A stretch of DNA of 64,000 nt. Source: Pseudoxanthomonas wuyuanensis. GTDB taxonomy: Bacteria > Pseudomonadota > Gammaproteobacteria > Xanthomonadales > Xanthomonadaceae. The stretch lies in NCBI RefSeq assembly GCF_900215535.1, contig NZ_OCND01000003.1:193737-257736 (forward strand). The letters are read 5' to 3'. The stretch's first letter is position 1. Each line of letters starts with the position of its first letter. The notes beneath the pieces were generated by a model. The model was not told the DNA's origin. It made no database searches and saw only the letters and a list, made by a program, of their open reading frames with translations. A program made the translations under genes and the position numbers. This document shows positions 45,089 through 53,784 of the stretch, piece after piece.

Positions 45089-47239
45089 TCATTGGCAACT
45101 CGCTGGCGCCGCCGCAATGATCGCGGCGCGACCGGCCGTTTCTGGCGAGACATACGGCGTCATGCCGCCTTTGCCGGCGGTGGCGAATGCATAGCGGGCA
45201 AGGTCCATGCCTGCCGGAAACCGGTTGGCGGCGATCAGCTCCCTCGACAGCAGGTCATAGCCGGCGAACATGTCCGGCGTGGTGCCGAAGGCGAAGTTCA
45301 GATCCCCGGCGCTGCCTTGCGCCTGGCAGTTGCCATTCGCACCCCAGACGTAGCTGCCGGTGACGCGGATGCTGCCGCCGGTGTAGTCGCGGATCATGTT
45401 CGCAAGCCAGTAGGCCATGTCGTCGCCTTTGCTGTTGTCGACGTTGTTGAGGAACATGTTGTCCTCGAACGCGATCCGGCCGCCGACCCGGATGCTCAGC
45501 AGATCCTTGCGATAGCCGTAGAAGACGTTGTTGAACATATGCGACTGGCCGCGGCGCAGCAGCGGCACCCGGCGCAGGCCGTTGTAGGCCGCCTCGCCAT
45601 AGTGCGCGTCGGTGGTCACATACAGATTGTTGTGGATGGTGGTGGTGATCTGCTCGTTGATGGTGCGGCTGTCGCTGGAGCCATGCAGGGAAGCACGCTT
45701 GACGTTGAGCAGCTTGTTGAACGACACGGTGATGCTGTGCGCGCCCACCTTGATGTCGTAGGCGGAGTCGCCGGTGTTCTCGAACGTGTTCTGGTGGATC
45801 CAGATGTCGTGCGAGGCGCCGGTGGAACGGGTCATGTCCGGATCCAGGTTGTGGTCCTCGACATGGCCGACCCCGACAAAGCGGTTGTTGGTGATGATCA
45901 CGTTGCGGGTGGTGTGGGTGGGCGTTCCCGAACTGTCGGCGCCGAGCGCGAAGCCGCTGAACAGGAAGGTCGCGTTGCTGCCGCGGCCGTCGATGGTCGT
46001 GTTGGAGTCGATCATCGGGATCTTGATCGCGCTCAGGCTGCTGTCGTTGAGCTTGACGTTGAAGAAGGTGTTGTCGCAGGCCGAGCTGGAAACGCCGTGG
46101 TTGGCGCACCATAGCGGAGGACTGAGGCATTCGGCCTGGGTGGCGTTGTCCAGCGCCGCCAGCACCGCCGCATTGCTGCAGCCGAGCCGGTACATGGCGA
46201 TATCGGTAGCAGCGGAAAAATCCCGCTTGTCGAACACGATCCACTTGTAGTCAGGCGAGCTGATCGCAGTGAGGATCTGCTGCTCGGGGGAGACGGAACC
46301 GCTTTTCGTGATCACCACCAGCTGGCTGCCGCCATCAGGGTCGTAGCCGCCGGTGGCCTTGTAGCCAAAACCCATCGGCCCACCCAGGGAATCGGCAAGA
46401 CAGCTGACGATCTGCTGGTCGGTGGTCAGTACCGGCGATTCGCGCCAGTTGACGTTGGGGTCGTTGACCAGGGTACGGCAGGCTTGCAGCGCGCTGCCGC
46501 CGCCGCTGGACTGGATGGAGACGCTGGCTGCATTGGAGTTGTAGACGGTGCCGCTGCTGTCGGTCGCCTTGACCCAGTAATAGTAGGTGCCGCTGGCCAG
46601 GCCGCTGTCGGTGTAGCTGGTGCCGGTAATGCCGTTGGCGATGCGCACCCGGCCGGCAGGGTCGGGATCGGTGTCGCGATAGATCTGCTGCCCGCTGACG
46701 GTGATGCCATCGACCGTCCAGTTCAGATTGGCGCTGGTTCCGGACGCCGCCGCGCTCAGGGAGATGCTGCCGGATGGAGATGCGCTGGCGGCGTAGGTCT
46801 CGAACTCGGCCACGGCCGGAGTTGCGGACGAGCCGGTGATCTCGAAGTTGATCTTGGTCAGCGAGACCGGCGCAAAACTGATCGTCCTGGCGCCCGAGCC
46901 GCTGGCCAGCACCTGGCCGGTATCGTTGTTCACCAGGTTCCAGGTGCCGATACGGCCCTCATAGCCGGCCGGTTCGCGGATGACCGCCGTGGCGACCGTA
47001 GTCGCCGATGCCCATTTGACCGATACCCGTCCGGTGGCGCCGCCCGGCGACCACCAGGTGCCCATATTGCCGTCCAGGACGCTGCCATAGCTGGTGCCGC
47101 TGGCCTTGCTGGAGCCGTCGCTGCCGGCTCCCAGGCTGAGGTTGGTGCCGCTCTGGGCGTGCGCGATCGGCGCTGCCCCCGTTCCTATGCCTAAACACAG
47201 TAATGCTGCCAACAGACTACGCGATGCCGAGGTCTTCAT
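45089..47239 (-). CDS. Pectate lyase (PL1) with N-terminal discoidin-like and fibronectin III domains
   Basis: 716 aa exported enzyme that cleaves polygalacturonate by beta-elimination. Signal peptide ends at APIAHA. Residues about 28-150 resemble an F5/8 type C (CBM32-like) domain, and about 153-245 a fibronectin III domain (GTYYYWVKATDSSGTVYNS). The PL1 parallel beta-helix follows: TIDGRGSNATFLFSG, DIWIHQNTFENTGDSAYDIK, SFNKLLNVKRASLHGS, and the catalytic Arg region YNGLRRVPLLRRGQSHMFNN. Calcium ligands are expected among the Asp residues. GGGAGGGAAT precedes the ATG. Products should be unsaturated oligogalacturonides for the TBDTs next door. Confidence 0.93.
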   Translation of the reverse strand: MKTSASRSLLAALLCLGIGTGAAPIAHAQSGTNLSLGAGSDGSSKASGTSYGSVLDGNMGTWWSPGGATGRVSVKWASATTVATAVIREPAGYEGRIGTWNLVNNDTGQVLASGSGARTISFAPVSLTKINFEITGSSATPAVAEFETYAASASPSGSISLSAAASGTSANLNWTVDGITVSGQQIYRDTDPDPAGRVRIANGITGTSYTDSGLASGTYYYWVKATDSSGTVYNSNAASVSIQSSGGGSALQACRTLVNDPNVNWRESPVLTTDQQIVSCLADSLGGPMGFGYKATGGYDPDGGSQLVVITKSGSVSPEQQILTAISSPDYKWIVFDKRDFSAATDIAMYRLGCSNAAVLAALDNATQAECLSPPLWCANHGVSSSACDNTFFNVKLNDSSLSAIKIPMIDSNTTIDGRGSNATFLFSGFALGADSSGTPTHTTRNVIITNNRFVGVGHVEDHNLDPDMTRSTGASHDIWIHQNTFENTGDSAYDIKVGAHSITVSFNKLLNVKRASLHGSSDSRTINEQITTTIHNNLYVTTDAHYGEAAYNGLRRVPLLRRGQSHMFNNVFYGYRKDLLSIRVGGRIAFEDNMFLNNVDNSKGDDMAYWLANMIRDYTGGSIRVTGSYVWGANGNCQAQGSAGDLNFAFGTTPDMFAGYDLLSRELIAANRFPAGMDLARYAFATAGKGGMTPYVSPETAGRAAIIAAAPASCQ

Positions 47240-47400
47240 ATTCCCTCCCTACGTGGTTAGCGATCATGGCAAGCCATCCAGGCGGTTCCCGCTCGCACCC
47301 TCCGGGTGGAACGCATTGCGTACGCGGCTGCTGATGCGGAGCGGCCGAGACAGCAGGCAAGTCCCATCGCCATTGCGACGGGGCATGCCGGTTGACAGGG

Positions 47401-50400
47401 TCAGAACTTGTAGCGCGCGCCGATGTAGTACTGCCGGCCGGTATGTGTGTAGCGGTCCGGCAGCGACAGTTCCGAGTCGACGTAACGTTTGTCTTCGGTA
47501 TCGAGCAGGTTGGTCGCTTCCAGGGTCAGCGACAGATTCTTGTTGACCCGGTAGGACATGTTGAAGTCGACGTTGCGGACGCTGTACTTGCCGGTCACAT
47601 CCGCGGTGGTCAGCTGGTTGCCGTCCAGGTCCCAGACGTTTTCGCGGCTGAGGATGTCGCTGATGTAGCCATCGCGGTAGCTGCTGGAAACCCGCGCGCT
47701 GAACTTGCCGTTGTCGAAGTACACGGTTGCGTTGTACGAGTTGGGCGACAGGTTGACCAGGTCGTTTTCGGTGAACGTGGTGACCACGGTGGTGTTGCTA
47801 TTGGCCGCGGTGCTGAACATGTACTGGATTTCAGACTCCACGTGGGTGTAGTTCAGCTGCACGCCGAAGTGGCGCCAGAAACCCGGCAGGAACGAGAACG
47901 GCTGCTGGTAGGTCAACTCATAGCCCTTCAGCGGGCCGCCCGGCGTGTTGTAGTAGCTCTGCACGTTGAACACGGTGTCGGCGGTGAAGCCGGCCGGCAG
48001 CAGGTCCAGCGAATAACCCAGGTCGCCCCAGGTGGACAGCAGGCGGGTGCGCTGGATGTAGCTGTCGATGTCCTTGTAGAACACCGCCGCCGACAGCAGG
48101 CCGCCTTCCTGGAAATACCATTCGGCGCTCAGGTCGTAATTGGTGGAGCGGAACGGATCCAGCTTGGGGTTGCCCAGGTTGATCGAGAACACCCTGCCGT
48201 CGTCGAAGTAGCCGGTCGGGCCGCCGCTGACGCCTGGCGACATGTAGGTCAACGTCGGTCGCGCCATCGTCTTGGCGGCGCCGAAGCGCAGCACGAAGTT
48301 GTCGGCCAGGTCCCAGGCCAGGTTCAGCGAAGGCAGCACGTCGTTGTACTCATGACTGACCACGCTACGCACCAGCAACCGGTCGCCGGCGGCGGCGGTG
48401 GCGCTGGCCACGCCGAAGAAGGTCTCGCAGTTGGCCGAGTTGTTGGCCGTACTGGCGGCCGCGCAGGGCGCCCAGCCCGAGGCCGTGATCTGGGTATTGA
48501 CCAAGCGCACACCCAGGTTGCCGCGGAAGGCACGGTCCAGCAGGTCGGTGTTGAAGTCCAACTGCAGGTAGGTGCCCAGCGTCTTCTCGTTGACCTCGAA
48601 GTTGTTGTTGGATGAGCCGAAGTGGCCGATCCCGGCCAGGCGGTAGTCGCCGCCTTGCGCGCCGGTGTCGCAGTTGCAGTAGATGTCCAGCAGGTCGGCA
48701 ATCTTGTTGAAGTCGGGTATCAGCCAACTACTGGGTACGTTGCCGCCCAGACCGCTGCCGAAGCCGGACAGCGTGGTGCTCATGTCGCCCACCGTCACGC
48801 CAGCGGGCAGCGACTGGGCCAGCCGACCGTAGCTGATATGGCGGTATTCCTCCGAACTCATGTCGTAGTTCTTGTACGCCAGACCGGTGCGGAAGGTGAA
48901 GGTGGGGTTGATATTGAACTGCAGATCGATCTTGGCAGTATCGAACGCATTCTTGACGTAACTCGGATTCAGCCGAACTTCGCTGATGTTGCTGCCGCGC
49001 GCGGTGCCGTTGCTGTTGACCGGCACGCTGCCGTAGCCCAGCCACGACCAGGCGTTGGGATCGCTGAGGTCGAACGGGAAGGTCATGCTGGGCAGGTTCC
49101 AGTTGTTGCGCAGATCCAGCGCAAACCCGTCCAGGTTGGAGTTGTCGAAGCTGACCAGCGAGAACACCGGACGCTCATAGTCGGACGACGAGTGGCCGAC
49201 GACCGCATCCAGGCGCACGTCATCGTTGAACTTGTGCTCCAGATTCAGGCTGAACTGCTTGAATTCGGTGGACTCTTCGATCGAGGTCGATTCGGTACGG
49301 AAGTCGACATTGTCGAACACGCCATAGACCAACCGGTTCTGATCGTCGACCTGGGCCTCGCGCACGACGATCTGCGTCTTGCCGCCCAAATTGGCGGCGC
49401 GGTGCAGGTTGGCGCCCAGCGAATCCTCGCGCTGATTCTTCTCCAGCTTGGAGTACATGCCATCGAAGCTCAGCAGGGTGTCATCGGACACCTTGAACTG
49501 CAGTGCGGTAGTCACGCCCAACCGTTCGATCTCATGGTAGGTGCGGATATAGCGCGGATAGCGCGGGATCCAGGCGTTGGTGGCGGTCTCGTAGGCGGCG
49601 ATATTTTCCGGCGTGGCTTCCGGGCGCGGTAGCCCGGTGCCGCAATTGTTGGCGTCGATGCCGTAGCTGCCCCAGCCGTTGTTGCGGTCTTGGTTGGCCT
49701 GGCTTCCGGTGCCAGCCGGCGTCTCGTTCGACAGCGGACTGCGCGGCGTCTGCGGGTTGTAGCCGGCCGGGCTGCAGAAGCCGTAGGTGCCGTTGTTGTT
49801 GGCGTTGCTCTGGTTGGAATTGCGGTGGTTGCCGTGTTCCCAGCGTACCGGGTTGTAGCCTTCCTCGAAGATGTTGCGTTTGCTGTAGGACACCGACATC
49901 AACGCACCGAAACGGCCGTCGGCCCAGCTGTTGCTGATCAGGCCGGAGACGCGCGGGTCGTTCTTTTCGGAAAGTTCGTTGTAGCCGTACTGGCCGCTCA
50001 GCGAGGCCTGGAAACCGTCGAAGTCGAACGGCCGCGAGCCGCGCAGATCGACGGTCGAACCCAGCGAACCCTCGTCCATCTGCGCCGACTGGGTCTTGTT
50101 GACCTTGACCCGGCTGAACAGCTCGGAGGCGAAGGTGTTGAAATCGAAACCGCGGCTGCGGTTGACGCCTGCGCTGCCGGAACCGGCAGTGGACAGCGCT
50201 TCCAGCCCGTTGATGCGCACGCGGGTGAAGTCCGAACCCAGGCCGCGGATCGAGATGCGCTGGCCTTCGCCGCCCTCGCGGTCGATCGAGACGCCGGCGA
50301 TGCGTTGCATCGACTCGGCCAGATTCAAGTCCGGGAACTTGCCGATGTCCTCGGCAAAGATGGCGTCAACCTGTTCCACGCTGTAGCGCTTCTCGTCCAG

Positions 50401-50580
50401 CGACTGCTGCAGGCTTTCGCGGTAGCTGCCCTTGACCTGCACGCGGTCCAGATTGGTGGCCGCCTGTTCGTCGGCGGCAGCCTGCTGCGCGTGTGCCTGC
50501 ACGCCTATTTGCAGCGCGAATGAAATCGACAAGGCCAGCAAGGTAACCGGTGTCTTTTTTCTGTTGACGCGTGTGTGCAT
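47401..50580 (-). CDS. TonB-dependent receptor, probable oligogalacturonide importer (copy 1)
   Basis: 1059 aa outer-membrane transporter. A signal peptide (LALSISFALQIGVQAHAQ) is followed by a TonB-box-like LDRVQVKGSYRESL. The plug domain contains KFPDLNLAESMQRIAGVSIDREGGEG, ISIRGLGSDFTRVRINGLEAL and FDFNTFASELF. The barrel ends YTHTGRQYYIGARYKF with terminal Phe. It is a paralogue of the next gene upstream; both begin with KTPVTLLA and share a CCCTTGAGGAGGGGA ribosome-site region. It lies between pectate lyase and its paralogue, so pectic oligosaccharides are the likely cargo. Confidence 0.93.
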   Translation of the reverse strand: MHTRVNRKKTPVTLLALSISFALQIGVQAHAQQAAADEQAATNLDRVQVKGSYRESLQQSLDEKRYSVEQVDAIFAEDIGKFPDLNLAESMQRIAGVSIDREGGEGQRISIRGLGSDFTRVRINGLEALSTAGSGSAGVNRSRGFDFNTFASELFSRVKVNKTQSAQMDEGSLGSTVDLRGSRPFDFDGFQASLSGQYGYNELSEKNDPRVSGLISNSWADGRFGALMSVSYSKRNIFEEGYNPVRWEHGNHRNSNQSNANNNGTYGFCSPAGYNPQTPRSPLSNETPAGTGSQANQDRNNGWGSYGIDANNCGTGLPRPEATPENIAAYETATNAWIPRYPRYIRTYHEIERLGVTTALQFKVSDDTLLSFDGMYSKLEKNQREDSLGANLHRAANLGGKTQIVVREAQVDDQNRLVYGVFDNVDFRTESTSIEESTEFKQFSLNLEHKFNDDVRLDAVVGHSSSDYERPVFSLVSFDNSNLDGFALDLRNNWNLPSMTFPFDLSDPNAWSWLGYGSVPVNSNGTARGSNISEVRLNPSYVKNAFDTAKIDLQFNINPTFTFRTGLAYKNYDMSSEEYRHISYGRLAQSLPAGVTVGDMSTTLSGFGSGLGGNVPSSWLIPDFNKIADLLDIYCNCDTGAQGGDYRLAGIGHFGSSNNNFEVNEKTLGTYLQLDFNTDLLDRAFRGNLGVRLVNTQITASGWAPCAAASTANNSANCETFFGVASATAAAGDRLLVRSVVSHEYNDVLPSLNLAWDLADNFVLRFGAAKTMARPTLTYMSPGVSGGPTGYFDDGRVFSINLGNPKLDPFRSTNYDLSAEWYFQEGGLLSAAVFYKDIDSYIQRTRLLSTWGDLGYSLDLLPAGFTADTVFNVQSYYNTPGGPLKGYELTYQQPFSFLPGFWRHFGVQLNYTHVESEIQYMFSTAANSNTTVVTTFTENDLVNLSPNSYNATVYFDNGKFSARVSSSYRDGYISDILSRENVWDLDGNQLTTADVTGKYSVRNVDFNMSYRVNKNLSLTLEATNLLDTEDKRYVDSELSLPDRYTHTGRQYYIGARYKF
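50541..50554. promoter_or_regulatory. Intragenic copy of the kduI operator-like 14-mer
   Basis: AGGTAACCGGTGTC is identical to 31876-31889 upstream of kduI. It lies 27-40 bases inside the TBDT coding region, where it encodes the conserved TPVTL. An operator just after the start codon is possible, but coding constraint alone could explain the copy shared with the paralogue. Confidence 0.35.
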
Positions 50581-50740
50581 GCTCTCCCCTCCTCAAGGGC
50601 AATTGAACGTTGGAGCTCTCTCTCTGCTTATGGAAGCCAAGTGCAGGCGGCGATGCGGAAAAGTCAGGTGCCGCGGCATGGCGATGCGGGTCGCGCATCA
50701 GTGGATGAGCGCTGCAACCGGTTCGAAACGGTGCAGCGCA

Positions 50741-50784
50741 GACAGGTAGCGGATCCGGCGGACGCATCCGCCGGATCCCCTGTC
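50741..50784 (-). terminator. Large hairpin after the second TBDT gene
   Basis: GGATCCGGCGGA and TCCGCCGGATCC are exact 12-base arms around CGCA. They are flanked by GACAGG and CCTGTC, which extend the stem. It begins 3 bases after the stop of the gene at 50787. There is no U tract, so partial termination or RNA stabilisation between the two TBDT genes is likely. Confidence 0.6.
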
Positions 50785-50786
50785 GC

Positions 50787-53549
50787 TTAGAACTTGTAGC
50801 GGAATCCCAACATGTACTGGCGGCCGGTATGGGTATAGGCGATTGATCGGTCCCCGGCGGTATCCATCCACAGGTCGGTCCACTCGTCGGTCAGGTTCAG
50901 ACCTTCAAGGGAAATCGTCCACCGGTCGGTGAGCTTGTACGAGACCGAGGCGTCGACCGTGGTGAACTCGGACGTTGCCTCAACATCGCTGCCCTCGCGG
51001 CCCGGGATCGTATTGACGAATTCGTCACGGTAGGCGGCAGACACGCGTGCCGAGAACTTCTTGTCGTCGTAATAGAGTGTCGCGTTCCAGGCGTTCTCGG
51101 ACAGGCCCACCATTGGTCCCTTGACTGTTGGCACGCCGGCCGAATTCAGGTACTGGATGTCTGAGTCGACGTAGGTGTAGTTCAGCTGCACGCCGAAGTT
51201 CTGCCAGAAGCCAGGCAGGAAAGTGAACGGCTGCTGATAGCTGATCTCATACCCGCGCAGTTCGCCGCCCGGGGTGTTGAGTGGCTGGTTGAAGGTGAAG
51301 ATGTCTTCCGGCGTGGCGATGGTACCGATCAGCAACTCGTTCGGCAGTCCCGAGGTGTTGTACGGACGGCTTTCCCGCGAATTCTGGATGAAGCTGTCGA
51401 TGTCCTTGTAGAACAGACCCAATGACAGCAATGCTTCGTTGGTGAAGTACCATTCCAGGTTCAGGTCCAATGTTTTGGCGCGGAATGGTTCGAGCTTCGG
51501 ATTGCCGGTGGTCACTGTGAACGCGCCACCGGAAGCGCTGACAGTGGCTCCGGGATTCAGGAAGCCTAGGTTGGGCCGGGTCATCACCTTAGCGGCAGCC
51601 AGGCGCACCACGAAGTCGGGAGTGATTTCCGCGGCCAGGTTCATCGAAGGCAGCGTATCGCTGTAGTTGTGCGTCACGCGGGTGGGGACCGGCACGCCCG
51701 CCAGGAACGACCAGCCATCGCTGGTCAGATCGGTGTCCACGCGTCTCACTCCGACATTACCGCGCAACGGCACATTGCCGATGTCGAAGTTGAAGTCGCC
51801 TTGCACGTAATAGCCCAGGCTGCGTTCGTTGATGGTGCGGTTGTTGGCCGCCAGCGTGGACAGATTGTCGAACACCTGATAGATGCCTTCACCGTTGTGG
51901 ATGCCAAGGGCTTCCTGGAACGCCGCCACATCCGGTACCAGCCACTGGTTCACGCCACCGGCGCCGATCCCGTAAGTGCCGAACTGGCGCAACAGTCCTG
52001 CCAGCGTGGCGCTGTCCATTGCCGGAACATTGGTTTCGCTCGGGCGTCGCCACTCCTTCGACTGGAACGTGTAATCCTTGTAATGCGCACCGCCTCTGAG
52101 GGTGAAGTACGAGGACGCGATCCAATTGAAGTCGACCTGCGACGCGTCGTACTCGTTGCGTGTCCACTGCGGGCGCAAGCGGATCTCGGCCAGAGTCCAG
52201 CCATTGGGATCCAACGGATCCATGTTGCCGTAGTTGAACACCGGGAGGCGGCTGTTGCGGCGGTAATCCCACGAATATCCGTCGACATCGAACTTGTCCA
52301 TGATGACGGTGGTCTGGATCGGGTTATCGTAGGTTGATTGCACGTTGCCAACCACCGCACTCATCGAGAACGCGTCGGTGAAGCGGTGCTTCAGTTCCCA
52401 ACTCCACTGCTTGAAGTCAGTGGTCTGTTCGTCGTAGCGCCCTTCCGAACGGATGTCGACATTGTCGAATACGCCATAGACCAGGTTGCCGTTGGCGTCG
52501 ATCTCGCCATCCATGACCAAGGTGTTCTGCTTGCCGGAGGCATTGGTTCGGCTGAAGGAGACCGCGTTGATGTTGTCCTGGTAGCGGTTGGCATCGAAAC
52601 GGGCATACAGCGCGTCGAATGACAGCTCGGTATTGGGATTCGGCTTGAACTGCACCGATGCGGTCACGCCCAGGCGTTCCTGCTCGTGCCGATAGACGTT
52701 GTAGCGCGGGATACGTGGGTGGAACACATCGGGGCTCAGCGCATCAGTGTACGGCGATGCCGGGTTGAAGAAATTGGTGGTGGCGTTCTGCGCAGTCCAC
52801 CAGCGCACCGAGTCCGAGCCTTCCTCGACGACCTTGCGGTCGGTGTAGGCCACGGACAGCAGCGCACCGAGCTTGTTGTCGGCGAAGGTATTGCTGACGA
52901 GGAAAGTCGCGCGCGGATTGGCTTCCTCCAACAGATCGTTGTAGCTGGCTTGGCCGCCAGCGGCGAGCGTGAAGCCGTCGTAGTCGAATGGACGTGCCGT
53001 GCGTAGATCGACAGTTGCACCCAGAGAGCCTTCTTCAACGTCGGCCGACGATGTCTTCCGGACCACCAACTGGCTGAACAGTTCGGAGGCGAAGGTATTG
53101 AAGTCGAAGCCACGACCGCGGTTGACGCCGCCAGCGGTATCGGTACCGCCACCGGTGGCCAGCGCTTCAATGCCGTTGATGCGAACGCGGGTGAACTGCG
53201 GACCCAGGCCGCGCACGGAAATGTTGCGGCCTTCGCCACCGTCACGGGTGATCGACACGCCCGGGATGCGCTGCAGCGACTCGGCCAAGTTCAGATCAGG
53301 AAAATCAGCGATATCCTCGGCGACGATCGCATCCACTACACCCGCTTCGCCACGTTTGATGTCGAGGGCTTTTTCCAGACTGGCTCGATAGCCTGTCACG
53401 CTGATAGTGTCCAGGGTCTCTACCGGTTCCTGCCCAGAAGCGGCGGTTGCCTCTTGAGCAGACGCGATGGCACCCGCTTGCAGCGCGAGGCCAATCGCAA
53501 CGGCAAGCAAGGTAACCGGTGTCTTTCGGCGGATGTCTTGAACTGGCAT
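50787..53549 (-). CDS. TonB-dependent receptor, probable oligogalacturonide importer (copy 2)
   Basis: 920 aa. Signal peptide (LLAVAIGLALQAGAIASAQ), then LDTISVTGYRASLEKALDIK. The plug has DFPDLNLAESLQRIPGVSITRDGGEG and ISVRGLGPQFTRVRINGIEA, and the barrel ends YTHTGRQYMLGFRYKF. It is about 140 residues shorter than its paralogue at 47401, mainly through shorter barrel loops. An operator-like site (53646-53664) lies about 100 bases upstream, in the divergent region shared with kdgK. Import of pectin or glucuronate oligomers is inferred from context. Confidence 0.93.
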   Translation of the reverse strand: MPVQDIRRKTPVTLLAVAIGLALQAGAIASAQEATAASGQEPVETLDTISVTGYRASLEKALDIKRGEAGVVDAIVAEDIADFPDLNLAESLQRIPGVSITRDGGEGRNISVRGLGPQFTRVRINGIEALATGGGTDTAGGVNRGRGFDFNTFASELFSQLVVRKTSSADVEEGSLGATVDLRTARPFDYDGFTLAAGGQASYNDLLEEANPRATFLVSNTFADNKLGALLSVAYTDRKVVEEGSDSVRWWTAQNATTNFFNPASPYTDALSPDVFHPRIPRYNVYRHEQERLGVTASVQFKPNPNTELSFDALYARFDANRYQDNINAVSFSRTNASGKQNTLVMDGEIDANGNLVYGVFDNVDIRSEGRYDEQTTDFKQWSWELKHRFTDAFSMSAVVGNVQSTYDNPIQTTVIMDKFDVDGYSWDYRRNSRLPVFNYGNMDPLDPNGWTLAEIRLRPQWTRNEYDASQVDFNWIASSYFTLRGGAHYKDYTFQSKEWRRPSETNVPAMDSATLAGLLRQFGTYGIGAGGVNQWLVPDVAAFQEALGIHNGEGIYQVFDNLSTLAANNRTINERSLGYYVQGDFNFDIGNVPLRGNVGVRRVDTDLTSDGWSFLAGVPVPTRVTHNYSDTLPSMNLAAEITPDFVVRLAAAKVMTRPNLGFLNPGATVSASGGAFTVTTGNPKLEPFRAKTLDLNLEWYFTNEALLSLGLFYKDIDSFIQNSRESRPYNTSGLPNELLIGTIATPEDIFTFNQPLNTPGGELRGYEISYQQPFTFLPGFWQNFGVQLNYTYVDSDIQYLNSAGVPTVKGPMVGLSENAWNATLYYDDKKFSARVSAAYRDEFVNTIPGREGSDVEATSEFTTVDASVSYKLTDRWTISLEGLNLTDEWTDLWMDTAGDRSIAYTHTGRQYMLGFRYKF
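53510..53523. promoter_or_regulatory. Second intragenic copy of the 14-mer
   Basis: AGGTAACCGGTGTC again, 27-40 bases inside the TBDT gene that starts at 53549. It is at the same codon positions as in the paralogue and identical to the intergenic site before kduI. Confidence 0.35.
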
Positions 53550-53645
53550 GTCTTCCCCTCCTCAAGGGACCATGGTCGCTCTATGGCGACTGATTTGGCT
53601 GTTTGTGATGCGTGATTCGATGGATAATCGTTGCCAGCCGGCAGA

Positions 53646-53664
53646 ATGACACCGCTGGTCAAAT
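53646..53664. promoter_or_regulatory. Candidate operator in the TBDT-kdgK divergent region
   Basis: ATGACACCGCTGGTCAAAT matches the ATGACACCGGTT half of the other sites, with TGAC and GGTCA as outer dyad. The location between two divergent uronate genes suits a shared repressor. Confidence 0.45.
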
Positions 53665-53784
53665 GAAAAGCTAACAGAGTGTGCAGTGCAGCAACAACTA
53701 TTCTTTCCAGGCTTTTTTGTTGTCCCGGGACAGGAATCTATGCCGCAATGCACAAACTTATTGATTGCGATGAGGGGATGAGTG

